DNA from: Blastopirellula retiformator
GTDB taxonomy: Bacteria > Planctomycetota > Planctomycetia > Pirellulales > Pirellulaceae
DNA: 64,000 nt
Direction: 5' to 3'
Assembly (NCBI RefSeq): GCF_007859755.1
Contig: NZ_SJPF01000005.1
Coordinates: forward strand, 396,942-460,941
How positions within the stretch are numbered: position 1 is the stretch's first letter; every line of letters begins with the position of its first letter. Below the pieces are notes generated by a model. It saw nothing but the letters and a program-made list of their open reading frames with translations. It had not been told where the DNA came from and did no database searches. Of this stretch, positions 1 to 7,944 are shown piece by piece. A program made the position numbers and the translations under genes.

Positions 1-179
1 AAGACAAGTACTACAAGACGGTCTCGGTCGAAGACGATTTCACGCCGCTGCCCGATATGGCCAGCACTCTGAAGAAGCAAAAGGAAATCAAGAAGGTCGC
101 CGGCATGAAGCAGCGGCTCAGCGAAGCGAAACGTCGCCGCAAAGGTGGCGGCGAGCAGGCCGTCAGCGACGAGGCGTAA
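1..179 (+). CDS. C-terminal end of an unidentified protein (partial)
   Basis: An open frame enters from the left edge and runs from base 3 to a TAA at 177-179, giving the last 58 residues of a protein. The tail begins DKYYKTVSVEDDF and ends in a very basic Lys/Arg-rich stretch (KKQKEIKK, AKRRRKGGG) followed by a short acidic end. No catalytic motif is visible. A charged, probably disordered C-terminal extension is the most that can be said. It lies 176 bases upstream of sdaA on the same strand, and no clear terminator separates them. Confidence 0.6.
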   Translation, partial: DKYYKTVSVEDDFTPLPDMASTLKKQKEIKKVAGMKQRLSEAKRRRKGGGEQAVSDEA

Positions 180-355
180 ATCGGCAGATTTCGCATTTTG
201 TCGCTTTTTTACGTTCCCGGCGCGATTTTGACAGACTTTCGCCGCGGCATCTATCAACGTCCACCAACTTTCGTCAGATTGGTAGTGTGCGCGCTCCGCC
301 CTGAATTAGGGTAAGGGGCGCAAGCCACTGCCAGAGGAAAGCGAGTCGGGCGAAT

Positions 356-1726
356 ATGATCAGCGTTTTCGAGCTATTCACCATCGGAATCGGGCCTTCC
401 AGTTCTCACTCGGTAGGTCCGATGCGCGCCGCGCATCGTTTTCTGGCCGATCTCGCCGCCGCCGGACAGTTGGACAGGGTCGCCCGCGTGCAGGCCGAAC
501 TCTACGGTTCTCTAGCTCTGACCGGCATCGGCCACGGAACCGACAAAGCGGTCTTGGTTGGCTTGGCCGGCGAAACGCCCGAAGCGGTCGATCCCGACTC
601 GATCGTGCCGACGGCCGAAAGCATCGAGTCGACCAAGAAACTGAATCTGGCTGGCCAGCGCGAGATCCCCTTCGACTGCGAAACCGACCTGCTGTTCCAT
701 CGCCGTAAGTCGCTGCCGGCACATCCCAACGGATTGAAGTTCGCCGCGTTTGACGCCGGCGGAGTCGTCCTACAAGAGACCGCTTACTATTCGATTGGCG
801 GGGGTTTTGTCGTCTCGGAAGAGGAACTGGCCCAAGGCCCGCCGGTCGATGCCGTCGCGTTCCCGTATCCCTTTGAAAAAGCGGCCGACCTGCTACGGAT
901 CTCGGAGGAGACCGGACTCTCGTTCAGCGGCATCATGCTGCAGAACGAAAAGGCGCGGCGCAGCGAAGAGGAAGTTCGCGCCGGCTTGAAGAAAATCTGG
1001 GAAGCGATGCAGGCCTGCGTCGAGAAAGGGCTCTCGACCGACGGCGTCCTTCCCGGCGGTTTGAAGATTAAACGCCGCGCTCGCGGATTTGCACAGGAAC
1101 TAATGAAGCGGTACGGTGGCGCGAACGATCCGCTGTCGGTGCTCGACTGGGTCAACGCCTTTGCGATGGCGGTCAATGAAGAGAACGCCGCCGGCGGCCG
1201 AGTCGTCACGGCGCCCACCAACGGCGCGGCGGGAATCATTCCGGCGGTTCTGCATTACTATGCCCGGTTTTGTCCGCAGGCCAGCGAGGATGGCGTCATC
1301 CGCTTTTTGTTGACCGCGGCGGCGATCGCGACCCTGTACAAGAAAAACGCTTCGATCTCTGGCGCCGAAGTTGGTTGCCAAGGCGAGGTGGGCGTCGCCT
1401 GTTCGATGGCGGCCGCCGCATTGACTGAAGTGCTGGGAGGGACGCCGCAGCAAGTTGAACAAGCGGCCGAGATTGGCATGGAGCACAACCTGGGTTTGAC
1501 CTGCGATCCAATCGGCGGCCTGGTGCAAGCGCCGTGCATCGAACGAAACGCGATGGGCGCTACGAAGGCGATCAACGCATCGCGACTGGCGCTCCGCGGC
1601 GACGGCACGCATCATGTGTCGCTCGACCGCGTGATCAACGTCATGCGCCGCACTGGGGCCGACATGTCGAAGAAGTACAAGGAAACGTCCCGCGGCGGTT
1701 TGGCGGTGAATTGGACCGAATGCTAG
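356..1726 (+). CDS. sdaA: L-serine ammonia-lyase (iron-sulfur type, single chain)
   Basis: Deaminates L-serine to pyruvate and ammonia in the cytoplasm using a [4Fe-4S] cluster. The protein is 456 aa, the usual length of the one-chain bacterial enzyme. The N-terminal beta domain (about 1-155) carries the family start motif [13 protein letters not shown] at 13-25. The alpha domain (about 190-450) carries the cluster region with C341 (VGCQGEVG), C383 (LTCDPIGG) and C394 (QAPCIERN); these spacings match the three cluster cysteines of characterised SdaA proteins. APTNGAAG at 286-293 is also typical. The ATG at 356 starts exactly at the family N-terminus and lies downstream of a purine-rich stretch (GAGGAAAGCGAG). 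It stands alone and converges on the flavodoxin gene. Confidence 0.93.
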   Translation: MISVFELFTIGIGPSSSHSVGPMRAAHRFLADLAAAGQLDRVARVQAELYGSLALTGIGHGTDKAVLVGLAGETPEAVDPDSIVPTAESIESTKKLNLAGQREIPFDCETDLLFHRRKSLPAHPNGLKFAAFDAGGVVLQETAYYSIGGGFVVSEEELAQGPPVDAVAFPYPFEKAADLLRISEETGLSFSGIMLQNEKARRSEEEVRAGLKKIWEAMQACVEKGLSTDGVLPGGLKIKRRARGFAQELMKRYGGANDPLSVLDWVNAFAMAVNEENAAGGRVVTAPTNGAAGIIPAVLHYYARFCPQASEDGVIRFLLTAAAIATLYKKNASISGAEVGCQGEVGVACSMAAAALTEVLGGTPQQVEQAAEIGMEHNLGLTCDPIGGLVQAPCIERNAMGATKAINASRLALRGDGTHHVSLDRVINVMRRTGADMSKKYKETSRGGLAVNWTEC

Positions 1727-1762
1727 GCAGCCAGTTCATGGGCTAACCACTGGTTTTGATTC

Positions 1763-2308
1763 TCAACCTGCGTCAGCAAGGTCCTGCAGGTCAAGCAACC
1801 CAATCTCCTGCAGAACCTGGACCAACCAACCGCGAATTCGCTCTTCGGTCAGCTCCGGTTCGTTGTCTTCGTCCAGGCCAAGTCCGACGAAATGCTCGTC
1901 GTCGTACATTGCCTGCGACTCGTCAAACTGATAGCCGGCGGTTGGCCAGACGCCGACTAGTTGGGCGCCCCGTTTCTCGATCGCTTCCCATAGCTGGCCC
2001 ATTGCGTCGAGGAAGTTGTAGGGATAACCGTACGCGTCTCCCATCGCGAATAGGCCCACCTTCTTGCCGGTCAGATCAAGGTCGCCCAGCTTCTTCAAAA
2101 ACGCGTACCAGTCGTCTTGCATGTCGCCGATGTTCCAGGTCGAGACGCCCAGCAGCAGCACGTCATACTCGGCCAACTGTTGCGGTTCGCTCAGCGCGAC
2201 GTCACCGATATGCGCAAGCAGGCCGCCTAGTTCTTCGGCCAATTTGTTCGCGGCCAGTTCAGTGTTGCCGGTCGTCGATCCGTAAAAGATCGCAAGTTTC
2301 GAGCTCAT
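1763..2308 (-). CDS. fldA: Flavodoxin (long-chain type)
   Basis: Small FMN-binding electron carrier, 181 aa. The phosphate-binding loop GSTTGNTE is at residues 10-17. The LLGVSTWNIGDMQDDW segment (third strand and 50s loop) and the GLFAMGDAYGYPYNFLDAMG segment (90s loop) are where the isoalloxazine ring sits. The length and the inserted loop fit long-chain flavodoxins. The open frame extends 33 codons further upstream, but MSSKLAIFYG is the true family start. A GGAG lies about 8 bases before this ATG, and the upstream extension overlaps a REP-like hairpin. The gene converges on sdaA with a 36-base gap. Its redox partner is not in the window. Confidence 0.92.
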   Translation of the reverse strand: MSSKLAIFYGSTTGNTELAANKLAEELGGLLAHIGDVALSEPQQLAEYDVLLLGVSTWNIGDMQDDWYAFLKKLGDLDLTGKKVGLFAMGDAYGYPYNFLDAMGQLWEAIEKRGAQLVGVWPTAGYQFDESQAMYDDEHFVGLGLDEDNEPELTEERIRGWLVQVLQEIGLLDLQDLADAG

Positions 2309-2373
2309 GGGATTCACTCCGGGGAAAGCATGTGAGGTAAGAGACGCAGCGCAATGGAGGTTCGACCTCAGAC

Positions 2374-2405
2374 GTAGGTTGGGTGCAGCGCAGCGCTGGC
2401 CCAAC
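2374..2405. repeat. REP-like GTAG-headed hairpin
   Basis: GTAG at 2374-2377 is followed by an inverted repeat: GTTGGG (2378-2383) pairs with CCCAAC (2400-2405), and inside it CAGCGC (2386-2391) pairs with GCGCTG (2393-2398), with one asymmetric base. It lies between the flavodoxin start and the end of the next minus-strand gene. GTAG at the foot of a hairpin is the hallmark of bacterial REP sequences mobilised by REP-associated tyrosine transposases. Its flanks differ from the other GTAG hairpins in this window, so it may belong to a different subfamily. Confidence 0.5.
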
Positions 2406-2444
2406 AATGCGGTTGCAACGGAAAGGTGAGAGAAAGACGCCGCT

Positions 2445-3173
2445 CTACTCGCTGGCGATTTCCACCAGCCGGCAGCGGCAGTAGGCGGCTCGCTCGCGGT
2501 CGTCGAACAGTTCGAACAGCTCGACCAACCGGGCGACGCAGCAGGCGCAATCGACCGAGTACATCTCGTCGTTTGAAGCGTCGGCGATCGCCAGGTACGC
2601 CTTTTCCTGCTCGTCTAGCTGCGTGTAGAGAGTCGCCAGCGACATCCGGTAGCGAAACACTCGCGGCGCCAGGTCGATCAGTCTTTCTACTAGAGGGATC
2701 GACCGCTCGGCAGGTTCGCCCCCACGCGACATGTAAAACACGACGCCGTATAGCGCGGCGTGGCTGTTGGGGTTTCGCTGGACCGCCAATTCGCAGACCC
2801 GGCGGGCCAATTCAAATTCTTGCAGTCGTCCTAGCCCTTCTGCCAGGGAAGATAAGAGGGCGGTCGGAAAGTCGCTTCGCTCGGCCAGTCGGCAGAGAAT
2901 TTCGCGACCTCGATCGAGGTCGCCCGTATGGCAATAACAGTCGGCGATCGCCAACTGGGCCGCCGTCGAAAGGGACTGCAGCTGTTGCGCTGCGAGCAAG
3001 GTTTCTAGACCTGCAGGGAAGGCGCCCTGCATCTGCAGGATCACCCCTTTTAGTTCTAAGGCGTCGGCGCCAACGTCTCCGGCGGCCAGCACCGCTTCGA
3101 CATGTCGCAGGGCCTCGGGCAGCAAACCGCGGGTGTAGCACGCCACGGCGCGTTGCAAGCGATCTTGCATCAC
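2445..3173 (-). CDS. TPR-like helical repeat protein
   Basis: A 242-aa protein made almost entirely of short amphipathic helices in the TPR rhythm, for example AVACYTRGLLPEALRHVEAV near the N-terminus, YCHTGDLDRGREILCRLA around 90-107 and TLYTQLDEQEKAYLAI around 185-200. No signal peptide or membrane segment is visible, so it is probably a cytoplasmic scaffold. It shows the same layout and similar C-terminal helix pairs (RERAAYCRCRLVEIASE) as the next gene upstream (EERAQACHARLAQIEYE), so the two look like a diverged tandem duplication. Two adjacent ATG codons start the frame and either could be used. Five cysteines cluster near 205-236, but no metal motif is clear. Function unknown. Confidence 0.7.
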   Translation of the reverse strand: MMQDRLQRAVACYTRGLLPEALRHVEAVLAAGDVGADALELKGVILQMQGAFPAGLETLLAAQQLQSLSTAAQLAIADCYCHTGDLDRGREILCRLAERSDFPTALLSSLAEGLGRLQEFELARRVCELAVQRNPNSHAALYGVVFYMSRGGEPAERSIPLVERLIDLAPRVFRYRMSLATLYTQLDEQEKAYLAIADASNDEMYSVDCACCVARLVELFELFDDRERAAYCRCRLVEIASE

Positions 3174-3223
3174 GGCATTCTCTCCAAGCGAATCAAGTTA
3201 GCGAGCGCGAAGCGAAAGCGAGA

Positions 3224-3985
3224 CTAGCCGTCCCCCTCTTCTTCGTCGCTCGGTCGATACGATGAGACCGTCTCGTATTCGATCTGCGCCAAGCGGGCAT
3301 GGCACGCTTGGGCTCGCTCCTCTTCGCCGCAAGCCGCCAGCAGCAGTCGTAACCGCTGCAACGAAGCGACGCAGTCGAGCGACTCGACCTCGATGACTCG
3401 CAACCGACGAACGGCGTCGAGCCGTCGTCCCGCTTCGACCAACCGCTTGATCACTGCGATTTTGTAGTGGAGATTCTTTGGTTGCAGACGTTCGGCCTGC
3501 AATAGCATCGGCAGCGAGGCTTGTGGGCCAAGTCCCGAACGCTCGAGCCCCTCGGCGACCAATGTCAGCAGCCGATGGTTTTCCCGAAAGCGGCGAAGGG
3601 TCCGCAGACCCAAATCGACCGCCACTCCAATCGCGTCGACCCGCATCAGCCCGCGAACCGTATCGACCGCGTCCGCCTCGTCGAGATTCTCGATCGTGGC
3701 GAGATGCTGGTAGATGCAGTCCGCCAATTCAGGCCGCTGCGTACGGAGATAACACTCGGCCAACCGGCACTGTGCCGTCGCCGAGAGAGGCAAGAGAATC
3801 GCAGCGATTTCAAACGCTTGCGCCGCCAACGGCAAGTTGCCGAGGTCGAAATGAATCTGTCCAGCCAACTGCCAGCAACGCCCATCGGCGTCCCACTGGT
3901 CCCGAGTTTGACTCAGAACATGCAGGGCCTGGTTGGTGCGTCCCTGACGAAACAGTTCGACGGCAAGCGCGTAATAGTCCACCAT
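3224..3985 (-). CDS. TPR-like helical repeat protein, paralogue of its neighbour
   Basis: A 253-aa helical-repeat protein starting MVDYYALAVELFRQGRTNQAL, a standard first TPR helix pair. The ATG at 3985 is chosen over the longer frame (333 aa) because AAAGGAGAGA sits directly upstream and the extra 80 residues are Arg/Cys-rich, low-quality sequence without TPR pattern. TPR-like units continue to about residue 225, and an acidic tail (SDEEEGDG) ends the protein. It is the first gene of a two-gene minus-strand unit with the shorter paralogue, 50 bases downstream. No enzymatic motif is seen; a role in protein-protein interaction is inferred from the fold only. Confidence 0.72.
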   Translation of the reverse strand: MVDYYALAVELFRQGRTNQALHVLSQTRDQWDADGRCWQLAGQIHFDLGNLPLAAQAFEIAAILLPLSATAQCRLAECYLRTQRPELADCIYQHLATIENLDEADAVDTVRGLMRVDAIGVAVDLGLRTLRRFRENHRLLTLVAEGLERSGLGPQASLPMLLQAERLQPKNLHYKIAVIKRLVEAGRRLDAVRRLRVIEVESLDCVASLQRLRLLLAACGEEERAQACHARLAQIEYETVSSYRPSDEEEGDG

Positions 3986-4358
3986 TCTCTCCTTTTCGTG
4001 CCGAAGCCAGCGGTTGCGGCAGCCCGAGCAAATCAGGCGACCGCAGCGAGCCAGCCGAGTTCGCCGCACTGGGCAAATCCGGACGGTCCTTCCAGCAGGG
4101 CTGGCTCCCAGTTTCCAAAACCGGGCTGGCTGGCAGCTGAAATGATAGTGAGTCTCAATAGCTGTAATGATACCGGCGGCGGTGGATTGCGTCAACAGAT
4201 TGGTGACGAGAAATGCCCAAATCAACGTATCCGCTTAGAGAGTAAAGAGTTATCTAAGGAGTCGGTGATGATGGCGGACTGATAATTAGCGTAGTAAGTT
4301 CGGGCGACCGTCCATCGGTAGCATGGTAGAGGGCTCGAACAGTCGCTTTAAGTGTGAT

Positions 4359-5084
4359 TCAACTGGCCGAAAGCGATTCTTTCCCAATCCATTCGTGCCG
4401 GATCCCCTTCATCAACAGGGCAGAGTCAAACTCGATCGTTCCGCCGGGAAAAAGACGGCGATCGTCGAAGTAGCTCGACTCGACCCGCTCGATCCTTAGC
4501 GGCTGGACTTTCCAACCAAAGGATCGCAGCTCTAGGCCGTCGAACTCGTTCGGTTTCGTCCCGTCCGAGTAGCCAAGGCAGCCAGCCTCGAAAAAGTTGG
4601 ACGCTTCTTGAAGCGACGAGAAGACGGAATTGCGCGGTAGCTCCGCCGCAATCGCTCCTTGGACTGCAATCTGGATCTGGTGATCATCGCTATGGACGTC
4701 AAGGCTGTAAGAATCATCTCGCTCGTTGACGTCGAATTGAGCGAGATGATGCACGCCTGGGAACAGTCGTCCACCCACCAGCGCGTTCAACCAAGAGGAA
4801 GTGTCTCGTCTCGGGATGTAAACGCCCTGAGAGGTTTGCCCTGCCTGATCCCATTCAACCGCAAAGCGGTGAGCGGCGTTTTCCGAGGAAATGCCACAGA
4901 AGCTGGGCAAGAATTTCGGCGTAACGTTCTTCAGCCGGATCAGGCAAATGCCTGCCATACCAAAGCCGTTTACAAGCTGCGGGCGAAACGGCGGCGGCAG
5001 CGCCTTGGCCAGCGTGTCGGGGGCGACTCGATAGTTCACCAAGATGCGCCGGTCGATTGTGCCTTGGATCGTGGGGATTTGCAT
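4359..5084 (-). CDS. DUF2071 (YqjF-like) protein
   Basis: A 241-aa cytoplasmic protein of the DUF2071 family, which is structurally related to acetoacetate decarboxylase. The family start is recognisable: PTIQGTIDRRILVNYRV, then LAKALPPPFRPQLVNGFGMAGICLIRL. The middle FAVEWDQ and GVYIPRRDTSSWLNALVGGRLFPG segment is the best-conserved family block. The ATG at 5084 is preceded by GGAGAAGA, and the upstream frame extension lacks family similarity. Biochemical activity is unknown for this family. It is transcribed away from the small secreted protein gene, with 252 bases between the two starts. Confidence 0.82.
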   Translation of the reverse strand: MQIPTIQGTIDRRILVNYRVAPDTLAKALPPPFRPQLVNGFGMAGICLIRLKNVTPKFLPSFCGISSENAAHRFAVEWDQAGQTSQGVYIPRRDTSSWLNALVGGRLFPGVHHLAQFDVNERDDSYSLDVHSDDHQIQIAVQGAIAAELPRNSVFSSLQEASNFFEAGCLGYSDGTKPNEFDGLELRSFGWKVQPLRIERVESSYFDDRRLFPGGTIEFDSALLMKGIRHEWIGKESLSAS

Positions 5085-5336
5085 GATTCTTCTCCGCTCT
5101 GGCAGACAACCGCAAATTGCCTGCGGACGTAACCGGGAAAAGCGCATCGGCGCCAGGGAACCTCTCACCGGCGGCAAATGGCCGCGATTTGCATCGCAAT
5201 TTTTTGTCCGGTTTTCAAAGCAGGCGGGCAATCTATTGGCAGGAGCGGGGCTGACGCGTCGTTTGGCAAAGGTGTCGTCGGCTCGTTCGTGTTCAACATA
5301 CTCCCGGTGAGAACTGCAATTGAACGGAGACCGATT

Positions 5337-5807
5337 ATGATTCGGAGCGTGGTGATAGCGATGCTGACCCTCCTGCCCTCACTGGTTGGCGCGGAAGAAT
5401 CGCAAGTAGGTCTGTCGTTGCAAACGCCGCAGCTGGGGGACGGTCAGGCTCGCGCTCTGCTCAAGCAATATCACAACTTCGCCCTGGAAACATTTCGGGG
5501 GGCATGCGCCGATTGGCTACAGTGCGGGGCGTCGTTTGATCGCGTACAGGCAAACGTCGATCGCATTTTTGATGCGCGGGCCGACCTGATGGATCCCCAA
5601 GCTTCGCGCGTCGACCTGCTGCGAGAGAAGTTAGAATGGGCGAAGCTGCTAGAGCGGCAGGCGGTTAACATCGATCAACAGCCGGCCATCGAATATCGCG
5701 TCCAGGTCGAATTCGAGCTAAAACGCGCCATCGGAAAACCAGAGGCCAAGACGGGTCTCACCTTGGCCCCATTGTTCCAGCAAATAAACTCAACCGCCAC
5801 TCGTTAG
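5337..5807 (+). CDS. Small secreted protein of unknown function
   Basis: A 156-aa protein. The N-terminus MIRSVVIAMLTLLPSLVGA is a clear signal peptide with likely cleavage before EESQ (after residue 19). The mature part is mostly helical and charged, has two cysteines (CADWLQCG) and no recognised domain. The ATG at 5337 is chosen because CGGAGA precedes it and it starts the signal peptide; the frame is open for 53 codons upstream without meaning. Exported to the periplasm by inference. It has no partner gene, since its neighbours on both sides are on the other strand. Confidence 0.65.
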   Translation: MIRSVVIAMLTLLPSLVGAEESQVGLSLQTPQLGDGQARALLKQYHNFALETFRGACADWLQCGASFDRVQANVDRIFDARADLMDPQASRVDLLREKLEWAKLLERQAVNIDQQPAIEYRVQVEFELKRAIGKPEAKTGLTLAPLFQQINSTATR

Positions 5808-5823
5808 ACGGTCCGACGTCCAA

Positions 5824-6231
5824 TTACGGAAGATCGAAGTTCACTTCGTTACGTCCTTCTTCCGCGACCAACGTTAACTCGGACGAGCGCGTGTCGCCGT
5901 AGTTGGCCGGGATCAGGTCTTTGGCTCGGATCATCCGGCTCGCTTCGTCGCGGATGTCGACTCCGTCTTTGTAACGGATGGCGATCTTGTACTCGCTCGG
6001 TTTGAGCAGGGGCGAGTAGCTGCCGCCTGATTCTATCTTGGCGACTTCGACCGCCGCGTCGGAGACGAAGTTCATCGAGCCGACGCCGCCCTCGAGCGGT
6101 TGTCCTTGGTGAGTGATAACCCCGTGGACATGCGCCATTCTGGCGGGCGTGCTCGAGAAGCAGCCGCCGAGTAGCGTCAGTCCCATGCAGACGACGCTCA
6201 GGCTCAGGGACCGGTTTAAGCAAAATGCCAA
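5824..6231 (-). CDS. Small lipoprotein with carboxypeptidase-regulatory-like fold
   Basis: A 135-aa lipoprotein. The hydrophobic leader ends in the lipobox LLGGC with the lipidated cysteine at residue 24. The mature domain has the pattern HGVITHQGQPLEGGVGSMNF and LKPSEYKIAIRYKDG, matching the carboxypeptidase-regulatory-like (transthyretin-type) lipoproteins that are very common in planctomycetes. In these genomes they usually sit just downstream of a DUF1559 pilin-like gene. Here the DUF1559 partner upstream is broken, so this gene may be an orphaned remnant of such a pair. It starts 63 bases after the DUF1559 fragment ends. Confidence 0.75.
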   Translation of the reverse strand: MAFCLNRSLSLSVVCMGLTLLGGCFSSTPARMAHVHGVITHQGQPLEGGVGSMNFVSDAAVEVAKIESGGSYSPLLKPSEYKIAIRYKDGVDIRDEASRMIRAKDLIPANYGDTRSSELTLVAEEGRNEVNFDLP

Positions 6232-6294
6232 AGTTCAGTTCCTTAGTGCGATGAGAGAGAATGACCCGCGTCGCGACAAGCCGACTTGCCTGCG

Positions 6295-6796
6295 TTACTG
6301 CAAGTTGATCGGCAGGCCGTCGATGCGGCCTCCCATCGCGTTGTAAGCCCGGTGATCCATCGTGTCGGGTAGGAACTGAACCGACGCATCGGCCAGCGTA
6401 AAGACAGCCCTGCCGGGGTGAAAGCTGGACGCGCCGATGTTGTTGACCACGGCGGCCATATTCGCCTCTTCGATGAACCGGCTATTGATCCCGTGGTTGG
6501 TCGGGCAGCCCTGAAAGTTCGGGCAGTAGGCGCACATCCAGCGGGTCAGTTCGCCGCGGCGGCCGGGTTGCTTCAATGCGTTTCTTGCTGATAGCAGTAG
6601 TTATGTCGCTGGCGCAATCCGGGGGCAGACCGTCGGTCTATTGCGGACAAATGCTGGGGGCATAGCACATCACGGCGGTGTCGCCGGCCCAGTTGTCAAA
6701 AGGCTGCCCGTCGCCGCGGCGCATCGAATCGCCATTTGGATTGCTGGGCCATTCCTGCCACGGAGCGCGAACGCCGGTCAGAGCGTCTCGTTGCAT
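6295..6796 (-). pseudogene. Broken DUF1559-type protein gene
   Basis: Two open fragments on the minus strand look like pieces of one DUF1559 protein (type IV pilin-like surface proteins greatly expanded in planctomycetes). The downstream piece (6295-6576) contains the family C-terminal block FHPGRAVFTLADASVQFL and is the more certain of the two. The upstream piece (6638-6796, 52 codons, MQRDALTGVRAPWQEWP to YAPSICPQ) ends at a TAG. The N-terminal pilin-type methylation helix is missing. The 61 bases between the pieces contain CTGATAGCAGTAG, which also occurs in the fold-back element near 54.6 kb, so an insertion may have caused the break. The upstream fragment's assignment is tentative. Confidence 0.55.
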
Positions 6797-7113
6797 GTCT
6801 TCAAAAAGACAAGCCGGGGTGCGTTTCGTGTATCATGAAAAAATTAGTAGAATGGCGTTTTTACGGCGAATGTCTTTCATGAAATTTTGACTACGGCGAT
6901 TGATTTGGAAATACGCGTTTGCGTCGCGATGTTTGCGTTTTCGCTACTTGCAAAGCGATCGTGCCAACTTTTGGGGCGGATTTGAGAGATTCGTTGCCCT
7001 GAAAAGTGGGCGCGAGCGGAACAGCCATGTCAGAGCGCTGACATGCGCACGGTGGATGCACCGATGGTCGGTGGAGTGGCGATCGACGTTCCGCGATTGG
7101 GGGCGACTTGCGA
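6797..7113. other. Intergenic region without recognised gene
   Basis: 317 bases between the DUF1559 remnant and the end of purQ. The left part is AT-rich (6830-6900) and probably includes decayed upstream sequence of the broken gene. A perfect 8-bp inverted repeat, CATGTCAG / CTGACATG with loop AGCG, lies at 7026-7045. It has no T-run, so it is not a convincing terminator; it could be an operator or a chance palindrome. Confidence 0.4.
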
Positions 7114-7887
7114 CTAAGAAAAATACTCCACCGCATTCTGGAAGATCTTCAACCCATCACCAACTTCCCCCGCTTCGCCGCGCGTCCAGCGTGGGTGATG
7201 CGTCGGATCGAGGTGACGCTCGGGGTGCGGCATCAGGCCGAAGACGCGGCCGGTGCTGTCGCAGGCGCCGGCGACGCCGAGTTGGGCGCCGTTGGGGCAG
7301 TCGGGGAAGGCCGCCTCGCCGCCAGCGGCGTCGGTGTAGCGGAGGGCGAGCTGGTCAGCCTTGTCGAGCGCCGCAAGCGTGGCGGCGTCGCGGGCGGCGA
7401 AGCGGCCTTCGGCGTGGGCGACCGGCAGGTACATCTTTTCGATGTCCTTCAGGAAGACGCACTTGTCGCCGAACGTTTTCAGGTGGACCCAGCGATCGAC
7501 GAAGCGTTGCGACTCGTTCCAGGCTAAAGTCGCCGGCGGGTGACCGTCGTCGGAGTCAGGCAGCAGGATGCCCGACTTCAGCAAGATCTGAAAGCCGTTG
7601 CAGATCCCCAAGACCAGCTTGCCGGCGTCGATGAACTGACGCAGCACTTCATCCAGGTGATGACGAATCTGGCTGCCGACGATCCGGCCGGCGGCGATGT
7701 CGTCGCCATAGCTGAAACCGCCCGGCAGGCAAAGGATCTGAAAGCCTTCGGCCAGGTTGGGCTGATCGAGCAAGCGGTTCAGGTGAACGCGCTCAGCCTG
7801 GCCGCCGGCAAGCTGAAACGCAAACGCCGTTTCGCCATCGCAATTGGTGCCGGGGGCTCGCAGGATCAAGGCCTTGGGAGTCGCCAT
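7114..7887 (-). CDS. purQ: Phosphoribosylformylglycinamidine synthase subunit PurQ (glutaminase)
   Basis: Class I glutamine amidotransferase subunit that supplies ammonia for FGAR to FGAM in purine synthesis. 257 aa. The nucleophile is C96 in LVLGICNGFQ, the oxyanion region is LPGGFSYGDD at 54-63, and the His/Glu pair is in GLMPHPERH near residue 225. This is the longer PurQ form (about 260 rather than 225 aa). It lies 57 bases downstream of the PurL gene and is surely co-transcribed with it. No separate purS gene is needed because PurS-like sequence is fused to PurL here. Confidence 0.95.
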   Translation of the reverse strand: MATPKALILRAPGTNCDGETAFAFQLAGGQAERVHLNRLLDQPNLAEGFQILCLPGGFSYGDDIAAGRIVGSQIRHHLDEVLRQFIDAGKLVLGICNGFQILLKSGILLPDSDDGHPPATLAWNESQRFVDRWVHLKTFGDKCVFLKDIEKMYLPVAHAEGRFAARDAATLAALDKADQLALRYTDAAGGEAAFPDCPNGAQLGVAGACDSTGRVFGLMPHPERHLDPTHHPRWTRGEAGEVGDGLKIFQNAVEYFS

Positions 7888-7944
7888 CGTCGGTTACTTT
7901 ACTAGGGAAAAAGGTGCTGCAAACGGAAACAACAACAGGGGCGT

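Noticed and set aside
7026..7045. Terminator for purQ
   Set aside because: The palindrome has no T-run on either strand and lies about 70 bases past the purQ stop; left only as an unexplained palindrome.
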